DNA of 64,000 bases, from contig NC_060106.1 in the NCBI RefSeq assembly GCF_021155765.1, positions 6,393,501 to 6,457,500 of the forward strand, read 5' to 3'. Position numbers and translations under genes: made by a program. The notes under the pieces were generated by a model. It searched no databases, had not been told where the DNA came from, and was given only the letters and a program-made list of their open reading frames with translations. This DNA comes from Diprion similis. Its lineage: Eukaryota > Arthropoda > Insecta > Hymenoptera > Diprionidae. This document shows positions 1-12,474 of the stretch, in pieces. Each line of letters starts with the position of its first letter. Within the stretch, counting starts at the first letter, position 1.

Positions 1-90
1 CCAATAAATACTTTTGCCAATGAAAAGAAGTAACTGAGAGTATTCAAAGTGTTGAATAAATTTGAGAAATAAATCTTAAAAAATACTCAC

Positions 91-751
91 TTTACGGACA
101 AATTCTTCAGCTTGTTCAGCTGCATTGTGAGCTAAAGCTCCCAGGTCTATTTCGTCGCTCAGTACCCCAGCTTTTAGTACCTCTGTCATCTGAAATGATA
201 GGAAGAGTACCATAGTAAATGATGTTTAATTGCTGGTTACATAAAATACTTTAGCGTACCGTTGGATACCTATTGGCCATCTCGTTTTATATAAATTATC
301 ACAATTTCTACTAGAGTATCGAAGTTGCGGTGAAAATTGAAAAAAAAATATGACAGTAAATGAGAATAAAGACCAACCACATAGTCCTTGCCAGTTAGCG
401 CCTTGCTGAAATATCAACCAGAGCTACAACAGGCAGTGGTATAAAACAGTGAAGTAAAGAAGTGAAATCAAACTTTAATTTGCTTTTGGAATATTGAGGA
501 AGGTATACCTCGCAGTCTAGTAAATGATCATCTTCTGGTGTAGAAGGTAGCGGACAGCCAACACCATCTTCTTCCTCGCCAAGGCAACTAGCATCATCAT
601 CGTCTAATAAGTCTTTCACTTCGTGTAAACCCGGTATATCGCTGTTTAAGGAAACTCGATCACTCCATGGAATTCGATGACGGATTACTGACTCTCCTCC
701 TGAAGCCAAGTCTCCTCTATCCTCCACAATCATATCCTCAAATGTAGACAT
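91..751 (-). CDS. AdipoR: Adiponectin receptor homologue, N-terminal two coding exons (partial)
   Basis: This is the start of a PAQR-family seven-helix receptor; family members are zinc-dependent membrane proteins linked to lipid and ceramide metabolism. Exon 1 runs 751 to 509 (81 codons, starting MSTFEDMIVE) and ends at donor GTATAC. Exon 2 runs 189 to 91 (33 codons) between a TTTCAG acceptor and a GTGAGT donor, and both junctions are phase 0. Exon 2 ends with AHNAAEQAEEFVRK, the motif just before the conserved VWEGRW segment in insect and vertebrate AdipoR. The N-terminus is acidic and disordered (LLDDDDASCLGEEEDG), as expected for the cytosolic tail. All seven membrane helices and the zinc ligands lie beyond the left edge. 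Positions 1-90 are intron, and the 5' UTR exons were not resolved. The family call rests mainly on the exon 2 motif. Confidence 0.85.
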
Positions 752-3207
752 TTTTGTAATGAAAATATCCTATTGCTGCGATATTTGGTTGCTGTGTTAC
801 AAACTATGGTAGCTCTGGAACAAACGTTTTCAATTGTATTTATGTGTTCGTTAGAGAATCTGAAACAATTCATTCTGTAAACTCCTAAAGAAGTGTATGC
901 ATCAAAATTATGTGCATTACACGCCAGAATGGCATAAATCTTATGAGTAAGATAAGCACAGGTGTATACTATAGAGTAAGGTGGTTATTAGTGTCGATAA
1001 TTTATTTACGTGACATAAGTGCACCTACAAGTGCAATTGTATTTGAAACAGTAGCTGACATATATCATTTCCTGATAAAAATTCTGTTTTTCAGCTGACA
1101 TTGATCGCTAACATTGGTGCTGTTGTATAACATGCTAATCATATTGTGATAAATAAAAAAAAAATAAAAAATTGTAGCAGTTGGATATATGCTTGACCAG
1201 CAGACTGTAATGTTGAAAGAAAAATTCGCCATGACAGTAGTAAAAACTTTGATTGTTGATGCAAATCATTTATTCAAGGCAAATTGATCGACCAAATGCT
1301 GCTGCATTTGAAATATAATCATTTATTATTACAATTTCACATTCAAATTACTAATGCAAGAATTTGTAGTGGCAAAGTACTTGCGAGGCATGAATAGTCA
1401 AATTGAAAGTGGACTTGAGTGTAGCATTAATCAGGTGATACGACGCTTGAGCCGACTTAATCCAGATAAGATTACAAATATTGACACCAAATAATTCTGG
1501 CAAAGTCCCTAACCTTTGCTGAGGTAACAATTTTTTAGAGAGACTGAAAGATTTAGTCTGGTTAGAATTCTTAATTAGATTAAATTGATATTTTACTTCA
1601 AGAAAATTTCTCGTTGAAATAAATGAACAATTTTTATTGTTCATTAATAAAATAATTTCAGTGGATTTTTAAGAAATTTGTATTGTCATAGCGTTGTTGA
1701 CGGTACATTTATGTAACAGATATTACTAATCCTCATCATATCTTAGCATCAAAGTGAATACATCAAAACTTTCTACAGACCGGTCTTCTTATACATAATT
1801 GATTAAAATAAAACTCTAACAGTAAGAGAAGTGTCAAAGCGAACTAACAAAAATCAGGGATTATGGTATCAATCAATCAAATAATCTCCAATTGTGATGC
1901 GTAATTTACTTTTGGGAATGAAACAGGTCAACATTATCATAGAAAAAAGGACAATGATAGTAGAGTGTAATTTTTGAGAAACATTAGTGTTGTAACGAAA
2001 CTTTTGAAATAAAGCAGTTTATGATGGTACAGTAGAATCATATGATAACTAGGAAACAATGTTCGGAGGGTACATTTCAATCTCACAATCAATGGCATTT
2101 GGAGAGTTTATACAATTCGAACTTTGGAATGCTATGGTGAAAAAAGTGTGGAAAGTGTCAAGTTTGGCCAAAGGTCACCTGGTTATGTAAGAACTGTTTC
2201 GTACACAGAACGAGTCTCAAATAAACATCGTAGTCGCATGCATAGGTACTTACGTTGATCGAATAAAGGGGTTTCAAATATTCGCGTGAACCGGAGTTGG
2301 AAGTTAACAACGTAACCGCGAATAGCGAAAAATCGATACGAAATAATGATTGTAGAAGATAAATAAAATAGCCTTGTCAACACGCAGCTTAAACACGCAA
2401 GAACTTACACAAAAAGATGTGATTAGAGATAAAAGGATAAAGGAAGGAAAAAAAAACGGGAATGTACCGTCAGCAGAACAATACTTTGGTATATAATCTT
2501 AATGATCTATGTCATTGCTGACGATCTCTGGCTGAAGAAAAAACCCGTTCAACTCACCTCGATTTTCACATACGAAATTTTCCCATCTGTCCAAATTACG
2601 TGGCTCGGAAATAGCTTCTTCTAATTATACCGAAACGCAATCATCCGCTAAGTACGACGTGAAAGTAATAACAAATCGTGCAATCGCACAACATACAGTA
2701 AGCTGTAAGGTTCTCTACTGACCAGTGATTGTGCGAGTCTGTCGACTGTTGAGACTCGTGCGTCAAACTATCGGTGAGACTCGAGCGACTCCACAAAGAG
2801 GACGATTCCACTGATTTCTACATAGAAGAGTGGCCTGGCTAGAATGTGTGCGGGTCACGTCAAATCAGAAACCAACTTCAGAATAGTGTACCTTACAACC
2901 GAGGCCGCCACTGAACACTGAAGTGCGTCACTAGCAGCGTGGCAACACTTTTGAATGGGGTCCTATACTATCATAATATGAACTCGCTACTTTTGAATCA
3001 AAAGCCTATCAATGACGAGTACACGTTTCGTATCGTTCAACGATTCTATGAAAGTGTTTTATCGGACTTGTAGTCAATTTGAAAGGTTCCCGTATTTATG
3101 GTCTTATAGGTATATACAGATCTGGAAACGACCACGAAATGGTAGATACCCGAAGCCAATCCAAATGTTTTCACATTTTTCGCCGCTACGTGGCATTGCT
3201 GATAGAA
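752..3207. other. Intergenic region upstream of the AdipoR coding start
   Basis: No convincing coding exon is visible. Non-coding first exons and the promoter of the minus-strand adiponectin receptor probably lie here; a possible minus-strand donor (ACTG followed by GTCAGT) occurs near 2729. The block 2700-2960 is less AT-rich than its surroundings and could be the promoter. Short open frames at 910-1098, 1351-1644, 2183-2383 and 3012-3236 look random in composition. Confidence 0.5.
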
Positions 3208-3458
3208 CAGAGTCCATCTTGACCGCCATATTCTGACGAACCGAAATTGTGTAGAGTTTTACACACATATAAATAGGTAGAAACGTTAATGTTGATAAAC
3301 AAATACATTACGAGCCAATATTGTAATATATGTTTATCACATAACATCACGCTTCTACCTGCCCTACCGATTTACATGTGTTAAAAACTTCCCACAATTT
3401 CGGTTCGTCAAAAAATGGCGGCCAAGATAGAGGCGGTTGATCGGACTCTGTTTTGTAG
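3208..3458. mobile_element. Foldback / MITE-like long inverted repeat
   Basis: The left arm, from cagagtcc at 3208 to about 3295, is matched in reverse complement by about 3335 to 3458. Paired blocks include gacgaaccgaaattgtg, a tttt..acaca(t) block, aaat.ggtagaa and gataaac, meeting around a centre near 3315. The right arm carries about 13 extra bases (gatcaaccgcctc) next to its outer end. The element has no coding capacity. This is the structure of a non-autonomous foldback or MITE insertion. I could not fix a target-site duplication or a superfamily. Confidence 0.7.
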
Positions 3459-5014
3459 AGATCATGGTGTAAGATCACTGATGTGAAATATGTATGTATG
3501 CATGTATTGTGATTATATAAAACACATGCTAGCCTGCATGATGCGTGCCACGTGGTAGCCATTACCCATATGCGCTGTGGGTTCCCTTGCCGCTGATCGT
3601 TGATCGCGTGACAAATTTTTTTAACCCCCGACACAAAAAATATAATCGCGTCTTAGGGTATCAGCATTGCTTAGGTGCTAAAATGTTATCATAGCTTGAT
3701 CTTGGTATTGAATCGAAGAGGCAAACTAGGCGGAAATCCTACGATTTTTAGCTGGATTATTATGAAACAGTAAACAAACGGCCAATCAAGTCGGCGACTG
3801 TCCAAAAACAACTTGTACGGATATTTACGATTTATCGTCTTAGCAATAAATAGCAACTTTAGTATGTAGTTATTCGCAATTTTAATCCTAGTCAAATCGA
3901 GTGGTAAATAGCTGGAAGAAATACTTATGAATATTCAACACGATCGAATCTTTCTTTGATATCGAACCTTAACCTTCTACATGATGTCATGTCTGGCAGT
4001 TAATTTACTCCAAATTGATTCAAGTTTATGATTAAAGACTTTGATGACAATGTATTGCACGACAAATATGTAATCGACTGTTTCGTGTGATATTTTTGGC
4101 ACAGTTACAAATCTAAGTGACTCTTTGTATTGCGTCATATTTTCAATTTAGTTGAATTTGAGTTGTTTTCTGAAATTTATGAATCAATTTGATAGAACCT
4201 TCGTAGTCATTTTTGCACAGTGAGACTGGATTTGAATTCAGCATGAAACAAATTACCAATACGACTTGGTCTGATCGTCATTGGAATAACTGTTAAGTTA
4301 TTTGTAAAGGACAATCACTGATCTCTGTACTAACTGGAGATCAGTGAGGATTATTGAGCCCAGCACTTTCCTCATTAGTGGAGACTTGCCTAAAATGATT
4401 GAAAATAAAAATTTAGTAACTATAAATATATCTTTATTGATACTTTGGCACATCGAATATTGTTCTCTTCTGGTTTTCATTTTCAAACATTTCAGACAAA
4501 TTTAACATTATTCAAAAACGCTAGTTTCCATTTTCCTCAATGATGGGATTTACCTTTGTAACATTGCATACAGCTGCAATCTGTTTGAAAATATGATGTG
4601 AGAGAAAACAGTTCACGGATGTTCGTTTCATGCTACTAAAAATAATTCATTTGTATCAGAAGAAGATAGATCTTTCAGTCCTACTTGAACTGTGAAAAAG
4701 TGGTATTCATGTCTCACTATCACTATATTTCTCCATTTTGGCAATGTTCAAAAAATGTTTTCGTCAAGATTGATCTTGATCATATTTTGTATAAACATAA
4801 AAACACATTCCTGATATTTAACGTATTGTTAACTCACAGTTTTCAAAGCCTCTGCTTTGCGACAATCCCATTTTTACTTTACTTTGTTATTTTTTTAATT
4901 GCAGGTCCATGTTGGGTGCCATCTCCAGTAACCATAAAGTGCTTATCCATGTCACAAGTTTGTGACATCTGATTTGTAACAGTGTAATCAAGATTTTTTT
5001 TCTCCTGAACAAAC
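3459..5014. other. Intergenic region and probable 5' UTR of the MFSD5 gene
   Basis: No coding exon is seen. A polypyrimidine tract and TTGCAG acceptor end at about 4903, so 4904-5014 may be the 5' UTR part of the MFSD5 coding exon, with a non-coding first exon upstream. A perfect 11-bp hairpin lies at 4315-4347. Confidence 0.4.
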
Positions 5015-6307
5015 ATGGAGGTGGAATTATCGGAGAAATTGATATATTCAAGATTGTGCAGAAAATATCTGCTAGTATTTTTATTAGCAACATTTGCCGA
5101 TTGGCTTCAAGGTCCCTACATATATAGATTGTACACCTATTACGGATATGGCAGTGCCGATGTCTCGCTATTGTACGTTGTGGGTTTTGCAAGTAGTACG
5201 GCATTTGGCATTGTTGTTGGTTATTTAGCTGATAAATTTGGACGAAAGAAACTATGTGTCGTTTACAGTATTTTATACTCTTTAGCTTGCCTCTTGAAGG
5301 TTCACAATAGCTTCAGTGTCTTATTCGTTGGCCGAATACTCGGTGGTATATCTACGTCCATATTATTTTCTGCCTTTGAATCGTGGTACATCGGGCAACA
5401 TTTGATTAAATATGATTTAGAAAAGGATTGGATTAATTTAACATTAACCAAATCTACATTTTACAACGGACTTCTTGCGATTGTCGCTGGATTTGTATCT
5501 TCTATAGTTGTTGACAAGTTAGATATGGGTCCCCTAGCTCCATTTTTATTAGCAGTCCCAATCCTCGTAGCTGCAGGTTATGCCTGTGCTATTCTTTGGG
5601 ATGAAAATCCTGTTCTCAGTTATAGTTTTAGAGAAGAAAAGTACGAGAGTAGTTTGAAGTTAATCATGAATAAGCGTAATAGAATTTTATTGTACTTAGG
5701 CATAGTTCAATCATTGTATGAATCGGTGATGTATGTATTCGTATTTTTATGGACGCCAGTCTTGGAACCAATTCACCCAAGTCAAGGCATTATATTCAGC
5801 TTTTTTATGATGTGCATAATGCTTGGTAGTTACTTTTACACAGTTTTGCATTCACGTTTTCACTTATCTTGCGAAAGTCTCTTGAACATTTCTATACTTG
5901 TTAGTTTTTTCAGTATTTCTATGTGCACGTATGGTTCTTACATTCAAACGGACAAGTCTAGCGAAGTACTTGGAACTTACCTGTGCTTGTTCTCATTTTT
6001 ATGTTACGAAATCGCGATAGGAATATATTATCCTGCTATTGGGTACTTGAGGGGAATTGTAATTCCAGAAACTCACCGTGCAAGTATTATTAACTGGTTC
6101 AGAGTTCCTATGAATTTAATGACTTGTGCAATTTTACTATACGTTAGGTTTAAGTTACCATACAATTATCAAATATTCTTATTCAGTGCAGTCAGTTTGA
6201 GCGTCGCATGTTTCTCGTCATCAAGATTTGTTAACTTATATAATAGAGATCTCAGATATTCTCAGTCAAAAATAACCGCTGCACACCCTAATATACTTCT
6301 TCTTTAA
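5015..6307 (+). CDS. MFSD5: MFSD5-type major facilitator transporter (molybdate-anion transporter family)
   Basis: This is an intact single-exon frame of 430 codons. Human MFSD5 is a 12-helix plasma-membrane protein annotated as a molybdate-anion transporter, although its real substrate in insects is uncertain. The N-terminal region contains FADWLQGPYIYRLY, close to the family signature in helix 1. It is followed by the inter-helix motif GYLADKFGRKK at about residues 69-79, and by GRILGGISTSILFSAFESWY, which is highly characteristic of MFSD5. Hydrophobic segments recur to the C-terminus. The start is the first ATG after in-frame stops, and length agrees with the family (about 450). An AATAAA signal follows at 6374. 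Lack of introns in the coding part is the one unusual point beside its split neighbours. The family assignment is firm. Confidence 0.93.
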   Translation: MEVELSEKLIYSRLCRKYLLVFLLATFADWLQGPYIYRLYTYYGYGSADVSLLYVVGFASSTAFGIVVGYLADKFGRKKLCVVYSILYSLACLLKVHNSFSVLFVGRILGGISTSILFSAFESWYIGQHLIKYDLEKDWINLTLTKSTFYNGLLAIVAGFVSSIVVDKLDMGPLAPFLLAVPILVAAGYACAILWDENPVLSYSFREEKYESSLKLIMNKRNRILLYLGIVQSLYESVMYVFVFLWTPVLEPIHPSQGIIFSFFMMCIMLGSYFYTVLHSRFHLSCESLLNISILVSFFSISMCTYGSYIQTDKSSEVLGTYLCLFSFLCYEIAIGIYYPAIGYLRGIVIPETHRASIINWFRVPMNLMTCAILLYVRFKLPYNYQIFLFSAVSLSVACFSSSRFVNLYNRDLRYSQSKITAAHPNILLL

Positions 6308-6373
6308 ATTTTCATTCTTTCATCATAATTCCTTGTAAGATTTCAACTAGAGATTTCACAGTTACCAAATATC

Positions 6374-6379
6374 AATAAA
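6374..6379 (+). terminator. Polyadenylation signal AATAAA for the MFSD5 gene
   Basis: A canonical AATAAA lies 67 bases after the stop codon on the same strand. Other AATAAA motifs occur further downstream (around 6824-6840), so alternative 3' ends are possible. Confidence 0.5.
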
Positions 6380-8442
6380 AAATCAAACCCATGCCTAGTT
6401 TGACTGAATTTTGAAGAGTCTCAGATGCGCTGTAAAATTCCCTGAGATTTACTGTTTTTTTCTAGTTATCACTAAATTCCATGATGACTGAACACCCTAT
6501 TGATTCATACTTAGGTCCAACAAATTAGTTTTGTGTAATGAAAACTATTGTAGTCGGTGTTCAGTTAGTCTGCGATAGAATAGTTTAGCTCTAGTTGAAC
6601 TAATAAATATTCTAAAGTTGCATGATATGCTCCCATGAATAGCATAGCTGACAGACACATTAGAAAAAAGCCTAGAAATGGGAAATTTGAACATAAACAA
6701 TGTCATTATTTCTTCAATTTTTTTTTGTTTATTATGTACTTGAAGTACCAAAGGTTCATTTTGATGAATATATGTACATATATGCCTCTATGAAGTATTT
6801 AAATATGTGTTTCAACCATTGATAAATAAAGTATAAATAAAGGAACTAAAATGCAAATCGTTTGATAAATGCATATTTATATGATGATCTATTGTAGCTA
6901 TCATATTATTGATAATTGCAACACTTTTTGCCAAAAGAATATACACAGCAGGATGAGAAGACATGATTACCGAATCTAAATTGAACTAAAGTCAATTCAA
7001 ATCAATGCTTCGTGGCTGATTTCCATTTGAAGTCTTTGAAGTTTGGAAATGATTAACTCATTTAAATTTATTCGGATATCTTATGTCTAAAGTAAAGACC
7101 CTCTTAGAACGATTTCCAGCTCTCCAATGTGACATAAATTTCTATGATTTGAAAGTAAGTGCATAATTACTAGTTCAGTTATGGCATCAAAAATTTCACA
7201 CAATTAATAGTTATCACATCAAATAATTTAAAAAGAATCGACGAAACAGTCAGAAGTTATTCCGAATTGATTCTTTTTCATAAAAAAATGTATTTGAAAT
7301 TCGGATTGATTATAATTATTTGTAATAATTCTCCATAGTTTTCAAGCAGAGGGCTTACTTATTCAGTAAAAAACGTGAAAGGCACATAAATTTTGTGCGT
7401 TTCATGATCGCGGTCAGGAAGTAAAGAAATTAATCGGGTATTGCAGCTACTGGTAATGGGTTACAATGGAAATTTTGAACTTCTCAAGCGAATGTTTCAA
7501 TAAAACCGTAACAAGCCCCCTGACCATGTGTTACTTCTACCTTTACCGGCCGAGCAAACTCATCCTTTCGTTTCGTTTATTATAAGGTAAACGAATGAAT
7601 GAGAATGATTTAAATTTCGACATTGCTCTGTCATAACAGAATTTAAGGAAGTCAGTTATAGTACTGAAAATCATCAAAAAACGTACAGTTTTCTGATACA
7701 TTTTGTGCATTTCTGGGATGATAAAGTCAATGGACGAAAGACTGTATGTATGTATGTACTATCGTATACGCGTGCATACGAAAAGATGTGTCCATGCCGA
7801 AGGTGTGCTAAAGGTTTCACAGAAAGATTTAGGACAACTACACATAAGCGTATTCCATGTCATCCTAGTTCACTGAACTTAACCAATAAATATTTGGTCG
7901 CTAGCTGACTTCGAACGGTACATCAGAAGTGTAAACGGTGTAAACATTTAATGGTTTACATTGGATTACTCATAATATATTTTATAAATGCTGGTTGATT
8001 TATCTTATGATTTTGACGAGATTCACTATCAATTAATTATCCATTTTGATAATGAATTATAACGATAGGCGTAAGTGATAAAAACAAACACACAAACCAA
8101 ACAACATAGAATGGCAACTATTTGTGAACATTATACGTTTAGCCAGACGTTTAGTCAAAGTATTGCAGGGAACAAATTTTCAATGTAGTTGTAGCGTTGT
8201 AATTATAACAACTAGGCGAAACTATCAGCAATGTGGCGTGACTCGGACGCATCATCAAAGTTTTAGTAGTTTCATGTGGTTTACTTTTAGTAGTTTCATC
8301 TTCAAAGGTTTAGTAGTGTAGATGTTTATCGAACTAACCGTATCATTTTTATTTCATATTGACCTGTGCAAGATTATAGATTTCGCTCCCTTCAATTCTT
8401 ACACAAGAATGTTAATCTTAATTGTTGATATTTTATTTGCAG
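6380..8442. other. Intergenic region, with the unlocated first exon of the GGT-like gene
   Basis: The region is AT-rich with no recognisable protein. The downstream GGT-like gene needs a first exon that ends one base into a codon, and this should lie here, but I could not choose among weak candidates. A direct repeat of tttagtagtttcat occurs twice, 25 bases apart, at about 8262 and 8287. A short (gtat)n run lies near 7744. Confidence 0.4.
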
Positions 8443-11293
8443 AGGGATTGACAGAAGATGCGCCACTTACTCACGCCCGTAGTAAAAGATTCAGTCTACA
8501 ATGTTACGAGGATGGCGGGCTCAAAGTTACCATCGTTACTTTCACGGTGTTAAGTATTGCGATCACTGTAGCGCTTGGGCTCGAAGTAATTTACAATAAA
8601 AATGTATCAGAGGTAAGTGATAATCCAAGTTTTTTAAATTACTTGTAAAACCGTGGTCAAAAATCCAGAAATCAATCTGAATCTCTTTTTTTGAATATCT
8701 TTACTAGAAACTTTTGAGGAGGGACATTTACAAAATATATTTCTCTACTTAAATAGGATAAGAGACATGGAGCCGTTGCAACTGACTCAAAAAATTGTTC
8801 GGAAATCGGAACGGCCATACTAAGAAAAGGTGGAAATGCGGTAGATGCAGCGGTAGCTGCAACAATCTGTATGGCAGTGGTCAGTCCCCATAAAACAGGT
8901 CTTGGTGGGTAAGTTAAATGAGTCTAGAATATATTTGCAATGATTTCATAATATAATTTCAACATTACTGACCTTTATCCATGAATTTTTAGCGTTTACA
9001 TAATTTAGACTTTGTAACAATATTTTTGTTATGATTTTATCATCCTATCTAGTTGAAAATAGTTCAATGTATCTAGTGATTTTGTTCCATTTTCAAGCAA
9101 ACAAATCTTGTCAAAGTTTTATGCAATATAAATCCATTGTGTAGGCATACTGTGGTAGATTTCTGGGTGTGGTGTCCTACTGTCATGACTGTTATATTGT
9201 GAAGGCTCTATCTAAAGTCAACAATAAAATATGATAACAATTCATGAAAATATTTAATAATACATTTTCCTGCAAAACTGATAATTGTGTGAAATATTGC
9301 ACCAATTTTTTTTTAGTCAAAAAGGAGTGCTATTATTTCTTTCTTTTAGTAATTATATTTAAGATTTGAGATGCGGATAAACCATCTTGAATCGACATAC
9401 AATAATTTCAAATCTTTATTCTTAGTGGTGGTTATGCGATGATCTATAGTCACAAGGACCGAGTGAAACCGGTGGTCATTGATTTCGCAAGAAACACAGG
9501 AGATGGTATGTATTCCTGTAGTATTACAGAGATGTACAATTTAAAAACCATAATCAAATTGACTGATGTGATGTTATTTCATTTCGAAAGTGCTGTGTGT
9601 CAATTACTAAACACGCAGATATATAGATGATTGATGTACTGAGATAAAAACTTAGGTTTGTGAAAGAATTACCTGCGACATCTATTTTGTTTGAGTCTCA
9701 CTTTGTGAAATTCAAAAAAAGTATGTGCTTGTATTTCGAATAGGTGTATTTGGCAGCACAAACGTTCGATTACCAGCAGTTTTGAAGGGATTGGGGCTTG
9801 CTCATTCGCTGCATGGTAAGCTTCCTTGGGACCAATTAGTATTGCCGTCGTCCAAACTGGCTCGAGAGGGATTTATAGTGGGTAACGAATTTGCTCAAGA
9901 AGTGGAGAAAAATCCGAGGATTATGGAAATTTATGGTCGGCTTGATCCTGGCCAGCATCTGAAGTTGACACCCTTAGCAGATACTTTGGATATCATAGCT
10001 AAACGTGGTTTTAATGGTATAATATCAGAAAAAGTACTACGAAAATGAAATATTACGATTTGTTGGCATCACATGTACTAATCAGAGATGTATTAATTTT
10101 GTCTCATTTTTATTTTTTCTTCCTCAATATGTAAAGAATTGTACAACGGAAGTTTGTCCCAGAAATTTCGCTCTGAATCAGTGGATTTTTCGCAGCAAAT
10201 GGCAAATTACAAACCGGAAATAAAAGTAGCTGATGTGATCAATTTTTATAATCATTTGGTATATTATCCACCAAATGCAAACTCACTCAAACATGCACTC
10301 CAAATGATCGATGCACTTCATATACCTAATGAGAATGCATCAACTGTAGAATCACAATGTCTTGTTGCTGATGTTTTGATAAACGATACATATTCAAGAG
10401 CTGGATCAGAGGGTGAGTAATAATTAATTTCACCTGAGATGCATTACGACTTGGTCACATTTAAATGTAACAGGATCTGATTTCCATAGGAATGGAAGAA
10501 AGATTTAGCAATGTCGTTGTAATGGATGAAGTGGATTCCTACGTCATTATTATTACGTAAGAATTTATGTAGCACAATGTATTAGCAATGTTTGAAAAAT
10601 AGGTAATATACGAACAGGTAGCATGATTCTCTTCTATAATTTTTATCCTTATTCCAGTGGGCTAAGCGCAACGTTCGGATTAGGCAAAATATCAGATGCT
10701 GGTTTTCTCAAGGACAGTGCAGCGAGTAGCTTGAAGAAACTTACACCAGTTCTATTTTGTGATGCAGTGTCAATATGTGGATTACGTGGGATCACTTCCA
10801 CCGATGATGTGCCGCTCACTGCGGAACTTTTGTACAACCTTGTAGTGCGCAAACTGAACGTTTCTAATGCTGTAGAACAACCAAGGTAAATGTCCAGCAC
10901 ACCTGTATTTGTTGTTTTATATCCCATCTTCTGTGTATTTTTATGCAGATTGTCCTCTAAATTTTATGAAACTATATTGGGGAATTGGAATGAACCGAGA
11001 AATTCTCAAACGAATTTTGTCATTCTTATAACAAAGTTGGCTTTTTTACTTCAAGGTATTACGTACTGCCAGATGGAATTGCTGTAGAAAGCGATTACTC
11101 GCATGTGGCGGATCCCACATTATGCAATTCTCTTAAGTTAAACACCTCCAGACAGAATGCCGATGAAATACTGAAAAGTTGCAATACCATAGTTAAGGTT
11201 AAAGATACTATGAATAGTCATTCCGATAGCCGAGGAGGTGGTCATGCTTCGAGATTTCAATCATCAAGAAGTTGCATTAATTGCGCAGTCTAA
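8443..11293 (+). CDS. Gamma-glutamyltransferase-like membrane protein, predicted catalytically inactive (5' partial)
   Basis: Eight exons join in frame: 8443-8612, 8757-8908, 9426-9505, 9744-10016, 10137-10412, 10490-10556, 10658-10885 and 11056-11293. All have GT..AG borders, although the donor after 10016 is weak. The first listed exon encodes a cytosolic tail and a signal-anchor helix (VTFTVLSIAITVALGLEVIY). GGT landmarks are RKGGNAVDAAVAA, TGLGGGGYAM, GKLPWDQLV with LAREGF, LADTL, LYNGSLSQ, AVEQPR and the C-terminal DSRGGG. Active GGTs begin the small subunit with a catalytic Thr in G-T-A-H-x-S-V-V. Here the corresponding stretch is GMEERFSNVVV, so that Thr and the autocleavage site are absent. 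The substrate-binding Ser-Ser-Met-Cys-Pro is LKKLTP, and the later Gly-Gly loop is altered. The protein is also shorter than usual. Intact frame and phases argue for a conserved pseudoenzyme, not a decayed gene. AATAAA follows at 11392. The first exon is missing from this model. Confidence 0.85.
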
Positions 11294-12474
11294 AATCATG
11301 GGGAGTGACAAGTAAGAAAAAGAATTACGCTATATTATGGAGATTAGATACTCACTGTTCATAAAATTATATATTTAAAATTTTGTATAATAATAAATAA
11401 TAGTTAACAAATTTAATATGAACCATTGAATTATTCAATACGCTGACATAACTGTTCACAATGCAGGCGAAATTGAAAAATGCATATTTTTGTAATGCTA
11501 CAGCATTTATTATGAAGAAAAAACTTGTTAAATAATGATTATTACTAACCCAGTAATGCATTTGTACTGTACGCAGCACACAATTTATCGTCCAGACATA
11601 GAGTTTTATTAAAAAAATTATATTTCTGTACTTAGCACGTAAAATGTCGTCAAATGGTCAAATTTTTTATACTAATTATTTAATCCTGTGATAATAACTA
11701 GCAATAATAAATATGTTTTATTGATTTGATGTTCATTTCAATTATAAAAACTTTCCAATAAATAAAATTCTATGCAAACAAAGGATTCCTCAATACATAT
11801 ACTAGATCAGAATTTATAGTCAGGTTACATGTTCAGGAGAATCATCTATTGATGTGATTTAATTAATAAATAGCTTTCCCTGAAACTGTGTTCAACATAA
11901 AAACTGGCTATAAAAACCGATCCTAATATGTTTATTTTCTAAAAGTATAGCATAAAATTATACAGCCAAATTTCAAAAACTTCGCTGCTGACTGATCAAT
12001 TTTCCATCGAAACAGAAATATATTTTCATTTTACTTAATTATAATGTATTTGATTAAAACATAGTTTTGAGAAGTGAAGCCAATTTGAAAAAATATGTCC
12101 GAACTACCTTGCGTTAAATATAAGAATACCAATTTCAATAGTAATTACACATATTCTATACGAGTAAAACGCCAGAGGCAATGCTGGTTATATAGTATGT
12201 ATAATATGTACAAATTAAACAAAGCCATCAATTACTTTGTATGTCAATACTCGCCTTTGCAATAACTTACGGTATTTTTAAAAAATATGTCTGCTGAATT
12301 CGAAGTGGGACGTTCTTTCGTATATTCAATCACGTTCATATCGGAATATTTTCTGCACACTGGTCTCATGCATAAAATTGACTGTACCAGAATCGTGTTA
12401 AAGATAAATCATAAGTGAAAAAATCTATACGAGCCAAACAGTAATTCTATTATACATGAAATAGAAACGCAGCT
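11294..12474. other. 3' UTRs of two convergent genes
   Basis: This is AT-rich non-coding DNA between the GGT-like stop codon (plus) and the fucose-transporter stop codon (minus). AATAAA at 11392-11397 suits the plus-strand gene. Reverse-complement AATAAA motifs (tttatt, for example near 11932 and 11715) could serve the minus-strand gene. No other feature is seen. Confidence 0.5.

Noticed and set aside
8322-8442. Upstream ATG frame leading into the GGT-like first exon
   Set aside because: The frame runs through the acceptor's polypyrimidine tract and looks like intron. The true first exon probably lies further upstream.
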